From: Pyrrhosoma nymphula
Taxonomy: Eukaryota; Arthropoda; Insecta; Odonata; Coenagrionidae
DNA: 64,000 bases
Direction: 5' to 3'
Assembly: GCA_963573305.1 (NCBI GenBank)
Contig: OY754330.1
Location: 23,873,096-23,937,095 of the forward strand
Shown here piece after piece: positions 1 through 10,951 of this stretch. Under the pieces are notes generated by a model that saw only the letters and a list, made by a program, of their open reading frames with translations, was not told where the DNA came from and did not search any database. Every line of letters begins with the position of its first letter. Position 1 is the stretch's first letter. The translations under genes were made by a program, and so were the position numbers.

Positions 1-1214
1 TACTCATTCTTATCACTTAAATGTTTCTTGGAGATTGGGTTTGGATTTTTCCACAGTCAAACATTATGTTATTGAGTTTTTCAATTCCTGGTTAATTTGA
101 ATCCAAAATTCTAATAATAAGCAACCAAGGACACACACACCACCCTCTCTCACTAGTATATATTTCATAGGTTGTGAATTATAGTACATATATTTATTTC
201 ATGTTTTCTATAGGAAGGGCTATTCTAGGAAAAAATCCATGGATACATTTGTAGTTCTTTTTTCTATAAATCTTTTTGTCAGGAAGTGAAGGAGCTGTAG
301 CTGTACAGTCAGAATGGAGTCTATTCCATAACACAACCAAATTTGGAGATGTGTGAACCCTTGATGTAAGGCTTTGAATACAATGTTAATATTTTTATTT
401 TGTGTGCTGGTAATAGTGCCATTGCAATATATTGTCTAACAAACTCACCCTTGCTAGGCAGAGAGATGGGAATGGAATTTAAATACTAAAATTGTATTTG
501 GTGAACATAAGCCTTCAGCCCAAAAATCAATATCATTGGGGGGATATAAGAGTCAGATCCTTGTTTCAAGGGAAGATGTAGTGATGAGAGAATAAATCAG
601 CTTGGGTTTTGATAGTTTCAATTTGGATTATTATGTCAATTGTGAGTGATTGAGTAACCTTAAAAACTTCTCCAGGCATGGAAGTTTAGAAATAAAAACG
701 AGAGAACCAGAATTAAAAATGGGATTATCTTTTTATTTATTTAACATGAAATCCAAAAACAGCCAAGGAGATCTTTACATTGGATTTTTTAAATAAAAGG
801 ATTAAATAATACAATTACAAAACATAGGACAACAAATTTGTTATTTTAACACTGAATAATACCCACTGAATGAAAAGACAGCTTCATCCGCTATGATAAT
901 TTAGGGAGGGAGGAAGATAGGAATGGGGATTTAGGGAGGAAGTCTGTTGTTAGCAGTTGTGAATGATGAAATAGGTGACGTTAAGTCAATAGCTGGGGTA
1001 TTGAGGGAATTGTGGGTAAGAGGCAGCCGGTAGATAAGGGATCTCTGAGTCACAGATAAACCGAGGTGAGGTAGATGAGATAGAGACGAATTCCGGGTTT
1101 TATGTGAGTGGACACAAAGAGAGAACATTGGGAGAAGATCATTAGATCTGAAGCAACCATTCATTTTTCCATGGAAAAACTTGCCACTGAGTATGTGCCA
1201 AAGTTTTTATTGCA
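1..1214. other. Non-coding, no feature recognised
   Basis: AT-rich sequence with a short (AC)n run near 132 and stop codons in all frames. The only open frame, 77 codons on the minus strand at 931-1164, has no recognisable domain. Nothing further is supported. Confidence 0.6.
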
Positions 1215-1382
1215 TTAACCCCTTAAGCAGGGAATTAAATTTTTGCTAACTCTTCTACGGTGGGAATTAATTAAGAGTACATACTCAGAATTAAGGGCTA
1301 CATGGTGGATAGATCCACACTCCCTATTTCGCATGTGACTTTGATCGGCAGATATATACACCTTCCCCACTTAACTGGTTAA
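1215..1382. mobile_element. Short piggyBac-type MITE flanked by TTAA
   Basis: A TTAA at 1215-1218 is followed by CCCCTTAAGCAGGGAA, and the segment ends with the inverted complement of CCAGTTAAGTGGGGAA before a TTAA at 1379-1382. The two 20-bp ends, TTAA included, match at about 16 positions. TTAA target sites and short inverted ends are typical of piggyBac elements, so this roughly 160-bp piece is probably a non-autonomous relative. It has no coding capacity. A chance pairing of TTAA sites in AT-rich DNA is the main alternative. Confidence 0.5.
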
Positions 1383-2968
1383 CATTACTAGTAATATGCT
1401 TTCAAACATGTCATGTATATGCATGGTACTGCTGTTAAAACTTCTGGGGTAGTTTTTATAAAATCCAAGATTGTGAAAGCATACAGTTACATCTAAGTGA
1501 TTAATCAGCAAAATTGTTATTTTTATTATAAAGGGATCCATGTATTGGTGAAAAGGGTAGTGGAAGGTAATTTTTGTTAGTCATCCATCTACACAGTACC
1601 CTATAAGCATGTGCTAGGATGTGGCTTTCATTGATAATGCATCTGACATACTTTATGCTACTACTGCATCTTGTTATGCAACCTATTGATAAGATTCATT
1701 TACAGCTAATGGCTCTTGAGTGTAGAGACAGAGGCAATCCTATTGTAAATCTCAAGAGAATTTTTTAAAACTGTTGAAGGCATGTATGTGTGGATGACAT
1801 TGAAATGAGAAAGATAAAGTAGATAGGAAAAGATTCCTTTGATTCTCTGACATAAGTATCTTGGCAGTAGACAGGGTTTGGTAGACCAAAATATGTTAGC
1901 TGGAGCTAGGCCTGATTTGTAAAGATCTCTGACTTATATATTTTCTGTACCCATAAAATTAAGTTCTTTATTTATATTTTATACAGATATGACTCTTAGT
2001 AGTTGGTCCAGGCAGGTAAGAACCACATCTGTCGTGGTACAGCCAGGTTTTTGGGAGCTCTAACTCCTGTGTGACTGCATGTATTGTTGCTTGTGATCCT
2101 CATTGTTTTCTCATGCTCTTTTCCTTAAAGGATGAGTGCTGATAAATTTTTATCTGTGGGGGTGTGTACAGAGAGACCAAATTTAGTACTCCACAAGCTA
2201 TTTTATTTCATTATTGTTGCAAGCATCCACCATATTCTTAGCCAGTTCCCTAAGCACAAATCTGGAAATCATTGCCGTACACTTGGTGATTTGTGATGAA
2301 TTGTATGCCTGTAAGTGTTACAAAGGGAAAATTGAGTAATTTTTTATTTAGATATAACTAAAAGGAAATGATATTTTGTCAAGAAAAGGAGATAATTCTA
2401 ATTTAATGAGAATGCTACTAAATCTTTCAACCCAATAATTTTTTAGGCCACTCGTAATTTTCTTGTTTTCATTGTTCACATGAGGGAAATATGAAGGAAA
2501 TATTGCCAAGCTACGTCATCAGTCCATTGCAAAGCACGTATTGAAACTACTAGTGTATCACATTTTCTTTTGCTGATCATGGGTTTGAGTCCATCATTTT
2601 TGGATTAGATTCTTAAGGCATCAGATTGAGAAATGATGCTGACATTCAACATTATTTTAGAGTAATCTTTCGTCTTTAAGAAACTATTTTCTATCACCAT
2701 GACTTAAGTATTGACTGGCCAGGCTGGAAATGGCTAAGAACATGGCAAATTTCACAAAAAATTATTACAGCTAATGTTGCTTTTGGGCACTCTGTGTGTA
2801 CTTTGTGCCATTGTTACTGAACAGGGTTTTCATTTCTAAGCGCATATCTGAACCAGTGAAACAATCCAATTTTGAATGCAGTACATCATTGTTGACCCTT
2901 AGGATGCGTTTTTTCATTATTTAAAGTGCAGAAGTCTATTCAGATCACATCTGAAGATGCTTTTAGTA
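1383..2968. other. Non-coding, no feature recognised
   Basis: AT-rich spacer with no open frame of note and no repeat structure that I can see. It ends at the TTAA that marks the left end of the piggyBac element. Confidence 0.6.
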
Positions 2969-3534
2969 TTAACCACTTCCCTGACAGGTTTTTTTTACAA
3001 AAGCGGTCAAAAAAAGTCATATTTTTTTATTTCAGATTCAGAAGCATCAAAGGGAGGCAAATCCGAAAATGTTTTCCTTAATTTTTTATTCCAAATATTT
3101 ATTGATTTATTCAATAATTTCTGATTGTTGCCCCTTAACTTAAGAGAATTAGACCACCTGCATATCAGTATAACCTTCCCTCCCGTTAACCTTAGTTAGA
3201 CATCTTTTGAGGAATACATTTAGTTTATATTACAATAGTATATACTTTGCCGACAACGTTCATGTTAACTATTAATTTTAGTCCATAGTAAATCAAGAAA
3301 CAACGTACAAACATTCATGGGAGTTATGCAACCCGCATGACGACGACTTTCGCCCTGAAAATGTTATAGCAAAATTCATTTTATAGCAAAAATCAAGAAA
3401 ATTTCTTTTACTTGATTCTCTTTGAAGAGAGCTGGATTCCCTTTCCTCAGTGTTCCATACGAGTCAGTGGAGTGTGATGCGAGCAAGTCGGCTAGATCTG
3501 GAGACGTATAAAAGCTATCCGTCGTCAGGAAATA

Positions 3535-4474
3535 TCATAGGCCAAATAATGGCTTCATTAGAGTCATCATCACTTTTGAGGCCATGGGTAAATAGGCAAA
3601 GTCTTTATCCAACACAGTCCCCTTTCCCGTGTAAATTGTCGTTGACCATACGCATCCAGTTCTCGATTCACAAAGAACAAATATTTTCCAAATAAAGCTC
3701 TTTTCATAGGCATGAAATGCCGCCATCCCAATCTTCCCTTGTACAAGAGCAGGCTCTCGTAGATGGTAGCGTCCATCTCTGGTGTATGGAGTGCCTTGAA
3801 CTTTTCCTCCAGCTTCTGGTAAATCGGCCATATTTTATTTAGTTTGGCTTTGGGGTGTGTTTGGGGATCAAAATCGTCATTATAGGCAAAATGTAAATAT
3901 TGCCTTATTTTTACGTATCGCCAGTAAGACATTGTGTGTCCAAAAAAGGGAGAGGAGAGTATAGGTCTCGTTGACCAATAAAACTCAGTATCTGGCTTCC
4001 GCTCTCTGCTCTGTAGCATTACAAGGGCAAAAAATGCGAATTTCTGAGCTTGTCACAACTCGCCACTGATTTACGCTAGTACTGCTCGGCCCCACTTTTT
4101 CACGAAAAGTGTTACTGGCGCAGTGATTAGTTTCCCAAGTTATAAAGTCAACAATTTCATCGTTGAAAAAAATATTTTAGGGAACCACAGTCGGGATCCA
4201 GGTTCGAAGAACGTTCATCGAAGAAATACCTTCAAAAAGAAACCTAGGTGTTGTCAGAGGAGGATTCGTTGAAAGCATTTCCTCCCACTCCGCTTCCCGC
4301 GAATGTTCCGCTGCGCCTTCTGATTCGGAGCTTGTTTCTCTGGAGAGAGTCGCCAGGAACTTCATTGTCCATAACCTCGGAGTCACTGCTGGTCAACACT
4401 GATTCCTCTCCAGAATTCATTGCTGATTGCCAAATGTTACTGAGTAAAATCAAAGAATTTACCATAGAATTCAT
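3535..4474 (-). pseudogene. piggyBac transposase pseudogene
   Basis: Read on the minus strand, the frame beginning at 4474 gives an acidic, low-complexity N-terminus rich in SDSE and DNE patches, usual for piggyBac transposases. After frame breaks, the frame 4019-3570 gives the start of the DDE domain: MSYWRYVKIRQYLHF, a KLNKIWPIYQKLEEKF helix, and the block YESLLLYKGRLGW followed by KRALFGKY. In active relatives the position before ESLL is the first catalytic Asp; here the codon at 3761-3759 is TAC, Tyr. A third frame, 3831-3535, overlaps after another shift. The C-terminal RNase-H part and the zinc-finger tail are not readable. The product cannot be functional. Confidence 0.88.
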
Positions 4475-4736
4475 TCCTACTACACCGCTCGTATTTGAAC
4501 GAAAATATCCTAACTAAAATTGGAATGTTTGCATTGGTGGAATTTCAGCGAAAAAGTGCGTGCGCTCTGTAAATCAAGGATTCTTATGGTCTGAAACTCA
4601 ACGAAAGACTGTCACCATTGTCATTCCAACAAAGTACTCGTGGAAACAATCACGATATACAAAGGACCTCGCCACTAAGTGTGAAAAGCCCATCCCATGC
4701 TCATCATAAAATTTTTCTTTTCCGTTCCTACAATTT

Positions 4737-4787
4737 CTTGGAAAATAAACATACGTGTGTGTACCGCACACGTGTTTATTTTCCAAG
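4737..4787. repeat. Perfect-stem hairpin inside the piggyBac element
   Basis: The arms CTTGGAAAATAAACA and TGTTTATTTTCCAAG, extended by ACGTGTG and CACACGT, flank a loop of a few bases. One unpaired T interrupts the left arm. The sister copy at 6.2-8.0 kb keeps only the left arm and then has about 240 bp of unrelated sequence, so this spot was rearranged in one of the two copies. Confidence 0.7.
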
Positions 4788-5086
4788 TTTATTATTGTGT
4801 GAGCTAGGGTAGCATATACCCAGGGCACTTGTGTTGGTTTCTATTGAGAATGTACGACCTTTAAACGTCTTCATCGTATAGCTGTTTTCGTAAATGTTTC
4901 ACCACTTCTGCCAGTATTCGAAGTAGAAAAATGAAAGGGGCTGATGAAATAACATTCGCAACATATCTAAACATTTACGCTTACGCCATTTCATCTAAAG
5001 AGAACAGTTCAATAGGCATTTCCAACATATATAAAAATTACCGGAAGAAAAATGTGCGGACGAATAATATAGAATTAGACAAAATT

Positions 5087-5196
5087 AGTAACAAATATAT
5101 ATATATAGTAACAAATATATGTAGTAACAAATATATGTAGTAACAAATATATATAGTAACAAACATATTTGGTAACAAATATATATAGTAACAAAT
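5087..5196. repeat. Minisatellite of (AGTAACAAATATAT)n
   Basis: About seven imperfect units of roughly 14 bp with core GTAACAAATATAT. The same array occurs at 7257-7372 in the sister element, so it belongs to the transposon and predates their split. Confidence 0.8.
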
Positions 5197-5893
5197 AAGG
5201 CAAGGAAAGATTCATGTTCTGTTGCTATAAAAATATTTTATTCCAATTACTGTGGAACTCATCATAGCAGTGAAAATTAGCGCAAAATTGAAATTGCAAT
5301 TTTTATAATGACCGCTAAAATGTTAAATAAAAATGTAATTGAATGCTCAAGAAGAGTGAATGACGAAATATAAATGAAAATAACTTATTTAAAAATAATT
5401 TACTTATTTAGAAAGTTTTTTGTCATGCGAAAACGGAAGTTTTACATCATAAATTTGCAATAATTATCTATAATTGACAAAAATTGAAGTTGTAAATTTC
5501 GTAAAAAGTTTGCAAATGAAGCTCCATGCATGAAGTAAGTAGACGGATGGTTACGAATGACAATGTAGGTGAATGAAATTCCGTATGGAGATAACTTTTC
5601 AATGCATAAAAAATTATAACCCTTGAATTGCTAGAAATATTACCAAAAAATGACCATTGTTTTAACATTAGAAATCACTATTTGAAAAGAGCGCAGCTTG
5701 CCACATCGCTGGCTCTGGACCTTCAACAGCATGGGAGGTGGCAGGAACGTAAACTACTAGCTTCGGCCGACTATATGCAGGCGTAAAGAAAAAGGTACGG
5801 ACATCGCGGACTTGCCCGACTATATGCGGGCTTGTCAGATTTTGCACCACCTCGTTGCCCGAATATATGTGGGCTTGTCAGGGAAGTGGTTAA

Positions 5894-6181
5894 AGCTTCA
5901 ATTGGCTGAGTCACCGATGATTTCTTATATACTTTCATGATAAAAAAGATCCCCCAGGGTGAAATGGCGCATTAATATGCATTAATTTAATATGTAACAT
6001 TAAAATATATTACATGCTAATAACAATAAGGCAAGGCGAAAAGTCACCTTTCAAATTAATTGAATCAGAACCAGGCTTCTGTGTGCAAAGCTGTCATATC
6101 AACGGCATCACTCCAGCTAGAAGTTCTTTGCACAGATTAGTACGATGTAAGTCAATCAAAACTTTTTATTTTCTTTCGTAG
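5894..6181. other. Spacer between the two piggyBac copies
   Basis: This stretch separates the right TTAA of the first element from the point where homology to the second copy begins. It has no matching inverted end (CCACTTCC), so the second copy is truncated here. Nothing else is recognisable. Confidence 0.55.
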
Positions 6182-8030
6182 GAATTTCATGGTGGTGCCG
6201 GAGGAGGATTCATTGAAAGCATTTCTTCCCACTCCGCTTCCCGCGAATGTTCCGCTGCGCCTTCTGATTCGGAGCTTGTTTCTCCGGAGAGAGTCGCCAG
6301 GAACTTCATTGTCCATAACCTCGGAATCACTGCTGGTCAACACTGATTCCTCTCCGGAATCCATTTCTGATTGCCAAATGTTACCGAGCGAAAACAAAGA
6401 ATTTACCATAGAATTCACTCCTACTACACCGCTCGTATTAGGACGAAAATGTTCTAACTAAAAATGCAATATTTGCATCGGTGGAATTTCAGCGAAAAAG
6501 TGCGTGCGCTCTAAAAATCAAGGATGCTTATGCTCTGAAAATCAACAAAAGGCTGTCACCATCGTCCTTCTGACAAAGTAATAGTGGAAACAATACGATA
6601 TGCAAAGGACCTCGCACCTAGTGTGAGAAGCTCATCTCCATGCTCAGCATCAAATTTTTCTTTTCCTTTCCTACCATTTCTTGGAAAATAAACACACGTG
6701 TGCGTACCGCAACAGCATGGATATTCCAACTAACGGTAAATTGATATCGGGAAAAACCCATTAGTAAAGTGTTGGCTGGTGGGAAAGTAGCTCGGGGAGC
6801 AAAGGGTGGCAGATTAGCACGACATGAAACCAGGCGCCAGGTTGCTTAGTGGGCCATCGGCTCTTGAGCGGGTGTTTTCTGACCTAAGGAAAGCGTCAAA
6901 CATGACAATAGAAGGCATTACACATGTTTGGGATTTATCTCTATCTCTCCTTTTTTCTCGTACTTATGTGGGCTAGGGTAGCACATTCACAGGGTACTTG
7001 TGTTGGTTTGTATTGAGAACGTACGATCTTTAGACGTCTTCATCGTATAGCTGTTTTCGTAAATATGTTTCGCCACTTCCGCCAGTATTCGAAGTAGAAA
7101 AATGAAAGGGGCTGATAGAATAACATTCGCAACATGTCTAAACATTTACGCTTACGCCATTTTATCTAAAGAGAAAGGTTCAATAGGCATTTCCAACATA
7201 TATAAAAATTACCGGAAGAAAAATGTGCGGACGAATAATATAGAATCAGATAATGTATACAGTAACAAATATATATTGTAACAAATATATATATAGTAAC
7301 AAATATATGTAGCAAGAAATATATATAGTAACAAACATATAAGGTAACAAATATATATCTATAGTAACAAATAAGGCAAGGAAAGATTCATGTTCTGTTG
7401 CTGGAGAAATATTTTATTCCAATTACTGTGGAACTCATCGTAGCTGTGAAAATTGAAAATTAGCGCAAAATTGAAATTGCAATTTTTATGACCGCTAAAA
7501 TGTTGAAGAAAAATGTAATTGAATGCTCATGAAGAGTGAATGACGAAATATAAATGAAAATAATTAATTAAAAAATTATTTACTCATTTCTAAAGTTTTT
7601 TGTCATGTGAAACCGAAGTTTTACATCATAAATTAGCAATAATTATCTATAAATGACAAAAATTGAAGTTGTAAATTTCGTAAAAAGTTCGCAAAAGAAA
7701 CTCCATGAATGAAGTAAATAGACGGATAGTTACGAATGACAATGTAGGTGATTGAAACTTCGTAAGGGGATAACTTTTCAGTGCGTAAAAAATTATAACC
7801 CTCGAATTTCTAGAAATATTACCAAAAAATGACCATTGTTTTAACATTAGAAATCACTATTTGACAAGAGCGTCACTTGCCGCATCGCTGGTTCTGGACC
7901 TTCAACAGTGCAGGAGGCGGCAGGAACGCAAACTACTAGCATCGGCCGACTATATGCAGGCGTAAAGTAAAAAGATACGGACATCGCGGACTTGCCCGAA
8001 TATATGCGGGCTTGTCAGGGAAGTGGTTAA
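6182..8030 (-). mobile_element. Truncated sister copy of the piggyBac element
   Basis: From about 6182 the sequence parallels 4247-5893 of the first copy. It has the same acidic transposase N-terminus on the minus strand (6418-6152), the same AT minisatellite (7257-7372) and the same right end CAGGGAAGTGG before TTAA at 8027-8030. The DDE domain and the left inverted end are absent. About 6715-6960 carries sequence not in the other copy. The two differ by many point changes and small indels, so the copies are old or come from different subfamily members. Confidence 0.85.
7257..7372. repeat. Minisatellite of (AGTAACAAATATAT)n, second copy
   Basis: Imperfect units of roughly 14 bp with the same core as the array at 5087-5196, at the equivalent position in the sister piggyBac copy. 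Confidence 0.75.
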
Positions 8031-9133
8031 ACAATTTGTTTTTATTTTCACTTCTGATATCTGATGTTTTTTTCATGCCATTTGACTGCAATTGAATAAT
8101 ATGCTTTGATTGAGACTACTGGGCCCATGAGAACTGAGGTTAGGAGTCAAGAGGCTGGTATTCATAGATGGGTGATGTGGTTCAGTGATTGGTGAATCTA
8201 TGATTATTTGTCAATCTTTGATTATTTAGACCAATTATTCATAGACTGTAAACAATCTCAAATTTGTGAATAATTTTTTTACGAATCTTTTCATTTAGGT
8301 GTATCCATGGTTGATGGATTGCAGAATCTTTGATTATTTTAGGTTTGTATGAGAAATTAAAGTGCCAACACATCTTAATTTTCTCAAACGACTTTTATTC
8401 AAGCCAAGAATTTTGTTTTATTTATTACCAATCAAAGAAAGAATTCAGCAACTCATGAACAATATAGTTTTGATAAAAATATTATGCTTTTTATTATTAA
8501 GAGATTTAGGAATAAGAAATCTCCCAGGATGGATGAGGGGCCAGGTACTAGAAGGCCAGAGGAAAGTTCTTGGTTACTGTTGAAGGTTCTTTTTCTTCTT
8601 TCATTGGGCATTACAAGAGTATTGGGATTACCCAGAAAAAATAATTTAGGGATAGTATAGTGTTAAATTTTTGAAGTTGTGTATGTATTCTTAAAAAAAA
8701 AATATTTTCTGTAGATAGATTTATTGTTACACAAAAAAAATCAGTGATTCGTTGTAGTTTTGTTCTTCTCGATTGCCAATTCCACCATTGCTTCTCATTT
8801 CGATTAGTGGAGACTGAATTGTGATTTCACGTTGCACACAAGCTCAAATTTTCCTAACATCGGGAGGGGAAGGAGAACTTAATTTTTTGTGGTGAGATTG
8901 AATTGTTTTTTTCATCTTGGTCACTACTATTGTGAGTGGTCCCTACCAATGTTTCCTCCGATGCAGGTTCTTGCGTTGCATCATCACCAGCCTGAAGATC
9001 ATCGTTCATTGCGATATATGTACGCTGGGATTCAATGTTACCCATAGCGTCACAATGAAACCTGATTGACTTGGTCAATTTATCTTGTGCCAAACAGGGC
9101 TTTTAATGGTCTTATACATTGTAATTTTCTATT
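8031..9133. other. Non-coding, no feature recognised
   Basis: AT-rich spacer with poly(A)/poly(T) runs near 8690 and 8735. Short open frames at 8362-8583 (+) and 8854-9093 (-) show no domain, no splice context and no conserved motif. Confidence 0.55.
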
Positions 9134-9300
9134 GCTGAGTCATCGCCCTGATTGGCTCCGTTGTTTTCAAATTTCAAAAAAAACTATTTCTAATGTCAAA
9201 TAATATCAATTTGGAAGATGGCTATGTCCTCGTGAATTCTTGGAAATGGATTTTTTTTCAATTTTGAAAATATTGGAGCCAAACTGGGCAGTGACTCAAC
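9134..9300. mobile_element. Fold-back MITE of about 167 bp
   Basis: The start GCTGAGTCATCGCCCTGATT and the complement of the end, GTTGAGTCACTGCCCAGTTT, run parallel for about 50 bp, through TGGCTCC and an A-rich stretch. The whole piece can fold into a hairpin. No coding content and no clear target duplication, so the superfamily is unknown. Confidence 0.65.
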
Positions 9301-9630
9301 GTTAGAGTGTTTAAGACCAGTAAAAAATCACTTCGACCTGAAGAAGTTGACTGCAATGCCAGCGAAATATTTTTCCATGAAGTATGGATAATCGTGGGAG
9401 TGAACCCGAAATTCTTTCATTTTTTAATATACTTTACTTTTTTAAATTTCTATTTAAAATCTTTTCAAATCAAAAGATGCTTTAAAGTCTTCGAATGCAT
9501 AAATGCAAGTCTAGAAAATAAGTAGACCCTGTTATAAGTCCGTTCATACATGCATTCAAACATAAAATTTCGTGGGTTTGTTGTGTGCTACATCTAAGGA
9601 GGGGAGCAAAGTCTAATTGAAACTATCCTG

Positions 9631-10244
9631 TGTTGACAGGTTAACAATCTTTTATTTTCTATTATACATGATGAGGCCTAGCAACAGGCAAGACTGTAGG
9701 TAGACAGGGTTGGAGGGAGCAGCGGGGTCCAAACGTGGGTCCCCAAGGTCGGGTGGGCCGGAACTTGGGCGGCGAGAGGAGGGCTGAGTCCGAGCGTGGG
9801 TCTCCGGGGTAGGATGGCAGGATCCACGAGGGTCTCCTGGGGGAATGGTTGGCTGAGTCTGACCAAGGGTCTCCTGGGAAAGGGTGTGGCAGAGTCTAAG
9901 CGTGGGTCTCCGAGGGAAGGATGGCGGGGGTGTCCAGCTGAGGGTCGGCCAGAACGGGGTCCAACTATGGTCACTGGCGGAAGGAAGGGTACTCGTCCTG
10001 AGTCTGTCTCAGTGCCCTGCTTTTATACAAGAGCACCGAGTGAGTAGCCGGGGAGGGGTTTGTAGGACAATAGGCCATTCCGGTATGGGGAAAGGGTCGG
10101 AAAAGAGTCGGGAGGATTCGAGGGCAAAGCCAAGGAGTAACCCTAAGAGCAACATCCTCCATCATTCTGGAAGAGGGGAGTAGGGGAGGAAAGGAATATT
10201 CCAGTAACCTGCCATCTTGGCGGGAAGAACCATCATGCCTTACA
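9631..10244 (-). mobile_element. Probable solo LTR, minus orientation
   Basis: On the minus strand the segment opens with TGTAAGGCATGATGG and closes with TTAACCTGTCAACA, the TG..CA ends of an LTR. A TATAAAA box lies at 10027-10021 (minus) and an AATAAAAG polyadenylation signal at 9656-9649, 18 bp before the end. That order (U3 with TATA, R, poly(A) signal) fits an LTR of about 614 bp. It is GC-rich compared with its surroundings. The R/U5 part holds degenerate tandem units of 33-40 bp (9720-9960), each beginning GGGTCTCC on the plus strand. I find no 5-bp duplication and no second LTR or pol sequence nearby, so it is a solo LTR or a fragment. Confidence 0.55.
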
Positions 10245-10249
10245 ATAGG

Positions 10250-10668
10250 TTCATGCATTGTGAAATGAGGCTTTTAGAGACAGGGCTGTTTTTCAGGGAT
10301 AGTGGATGTGACAGTTATCCCTGATACCGTCCTGTCCCACTGTCCTATTTCTTAATATTTCATCACGTAATTTTTTTATCACTGAGCACGCATAAAAATG
10401 TGAGCTGACACCAATCCGAGCGCATGGCAGTGAGTATGGTATGTGGTGCCAAATGTGAGTTTTTAATCAAAACAGAATTGTGTACAGTATGGAAATGCTG
10501 CTAACAATTAAAACAAAATTAACCAGCCGATAGGAGAAATAATGGCTTAAGCTACCATTTTTCCCATCACTCGAGGTCTAAATGATACAGGAACTTAAAT
10601 GTGGAAAATGATGGGGTGACTCAGGCATAGGTGAGAGAAGAATCCACTATCATTCATGCATTTCACAT
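10250..10668. repeat. Dispersed repeat, copy 1 (uninterrupted)
   Basis: This block matches 39554-40757 in order over its whole length. Shared parts include TTCAGGGATAGTGG, AATCCGAGCGCATGGCAG, GGAAATG(G/C)TGCTAACA and GAGTGACTCAGGCATA-like stretches. Both copies begin TTCATGCAT and end ATTCATGCAT. Copy 1 lacks the roughly 790-bp insertion of copy 2. No protein is encoded; the element type is unknown. Confidence 0.75.
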
Positions 10669-10739
10669 GTTTGATGCATTATATTTGGCAATGCTGATTT
10701 GTTAGGTGTCTATGTCTGCAAAAATAGATTCTTGCTGAC

Positions 10740-10951
10740 AGATTTTCACCATGGTTCATAAAAACGAATTCCAATTTTTCCTGGGGACCAGGCCTGAGAT
10801 TCGTAATTTTGAAAATTTTGAATTTTTGAAACTTCGTATTTTCGAATAGTGCTATGCATTTGGTTGAAGCTTTTGGTTGGGACCGACAATTTTGCTTTGC
10901 TTAATCGAAACTTTGTATTTCCGTGCTTCGTATTATTGAGTTTCTACTGTA
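10740..10951. mobile_element. Possible pogo/Tigger-like MITE remnant
   Basis: Read on the minus strand, the right end gives CAGTAGAAACTCAATAATACG next to a TA. This resembles the ends of pogo/Tigger-type mariner relatives. The left end is not clearly preserved. A similar short motif, CTGTCGAAACTCAAAATTAC, occurs near 12.98 kb. Confidence 0.35.

Larger units (their letters stand above)
2969..5893 (-). mobile_element. piggyBac element with both TTAA target sites, internally decayed
   Basis: The element lies between TTAA at 2969-2972 and TTAA at 5890-5893. Its ends are perfect 14-bp inverted repeats, CCACTTCCCTGACA at 2973 and its complement ending at 5889. Near the right end are short subterminal repeats of the form ACTATATGCGGGCTTGTCAG. 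The interior carries a broken transposase on the minus strand, a hairpin near 4.76 kb and an AT-rich minisatellite near 5.1 kb. TTAA duplication, end length and transposase type all agree with the piggyBac superfamily. At 2.9 kb it has a normal autonomous length, but the gene is dead. Confidence 0.9.

Noticed and set aside
9796..10258. Overlapping open frames of 83-99 codons on both strands
   Set aside because: They come from the GC-rich tandem units of the probable LTR; Pro/Gly/Arg-rich peptides on both strands are a product of repeat composition.
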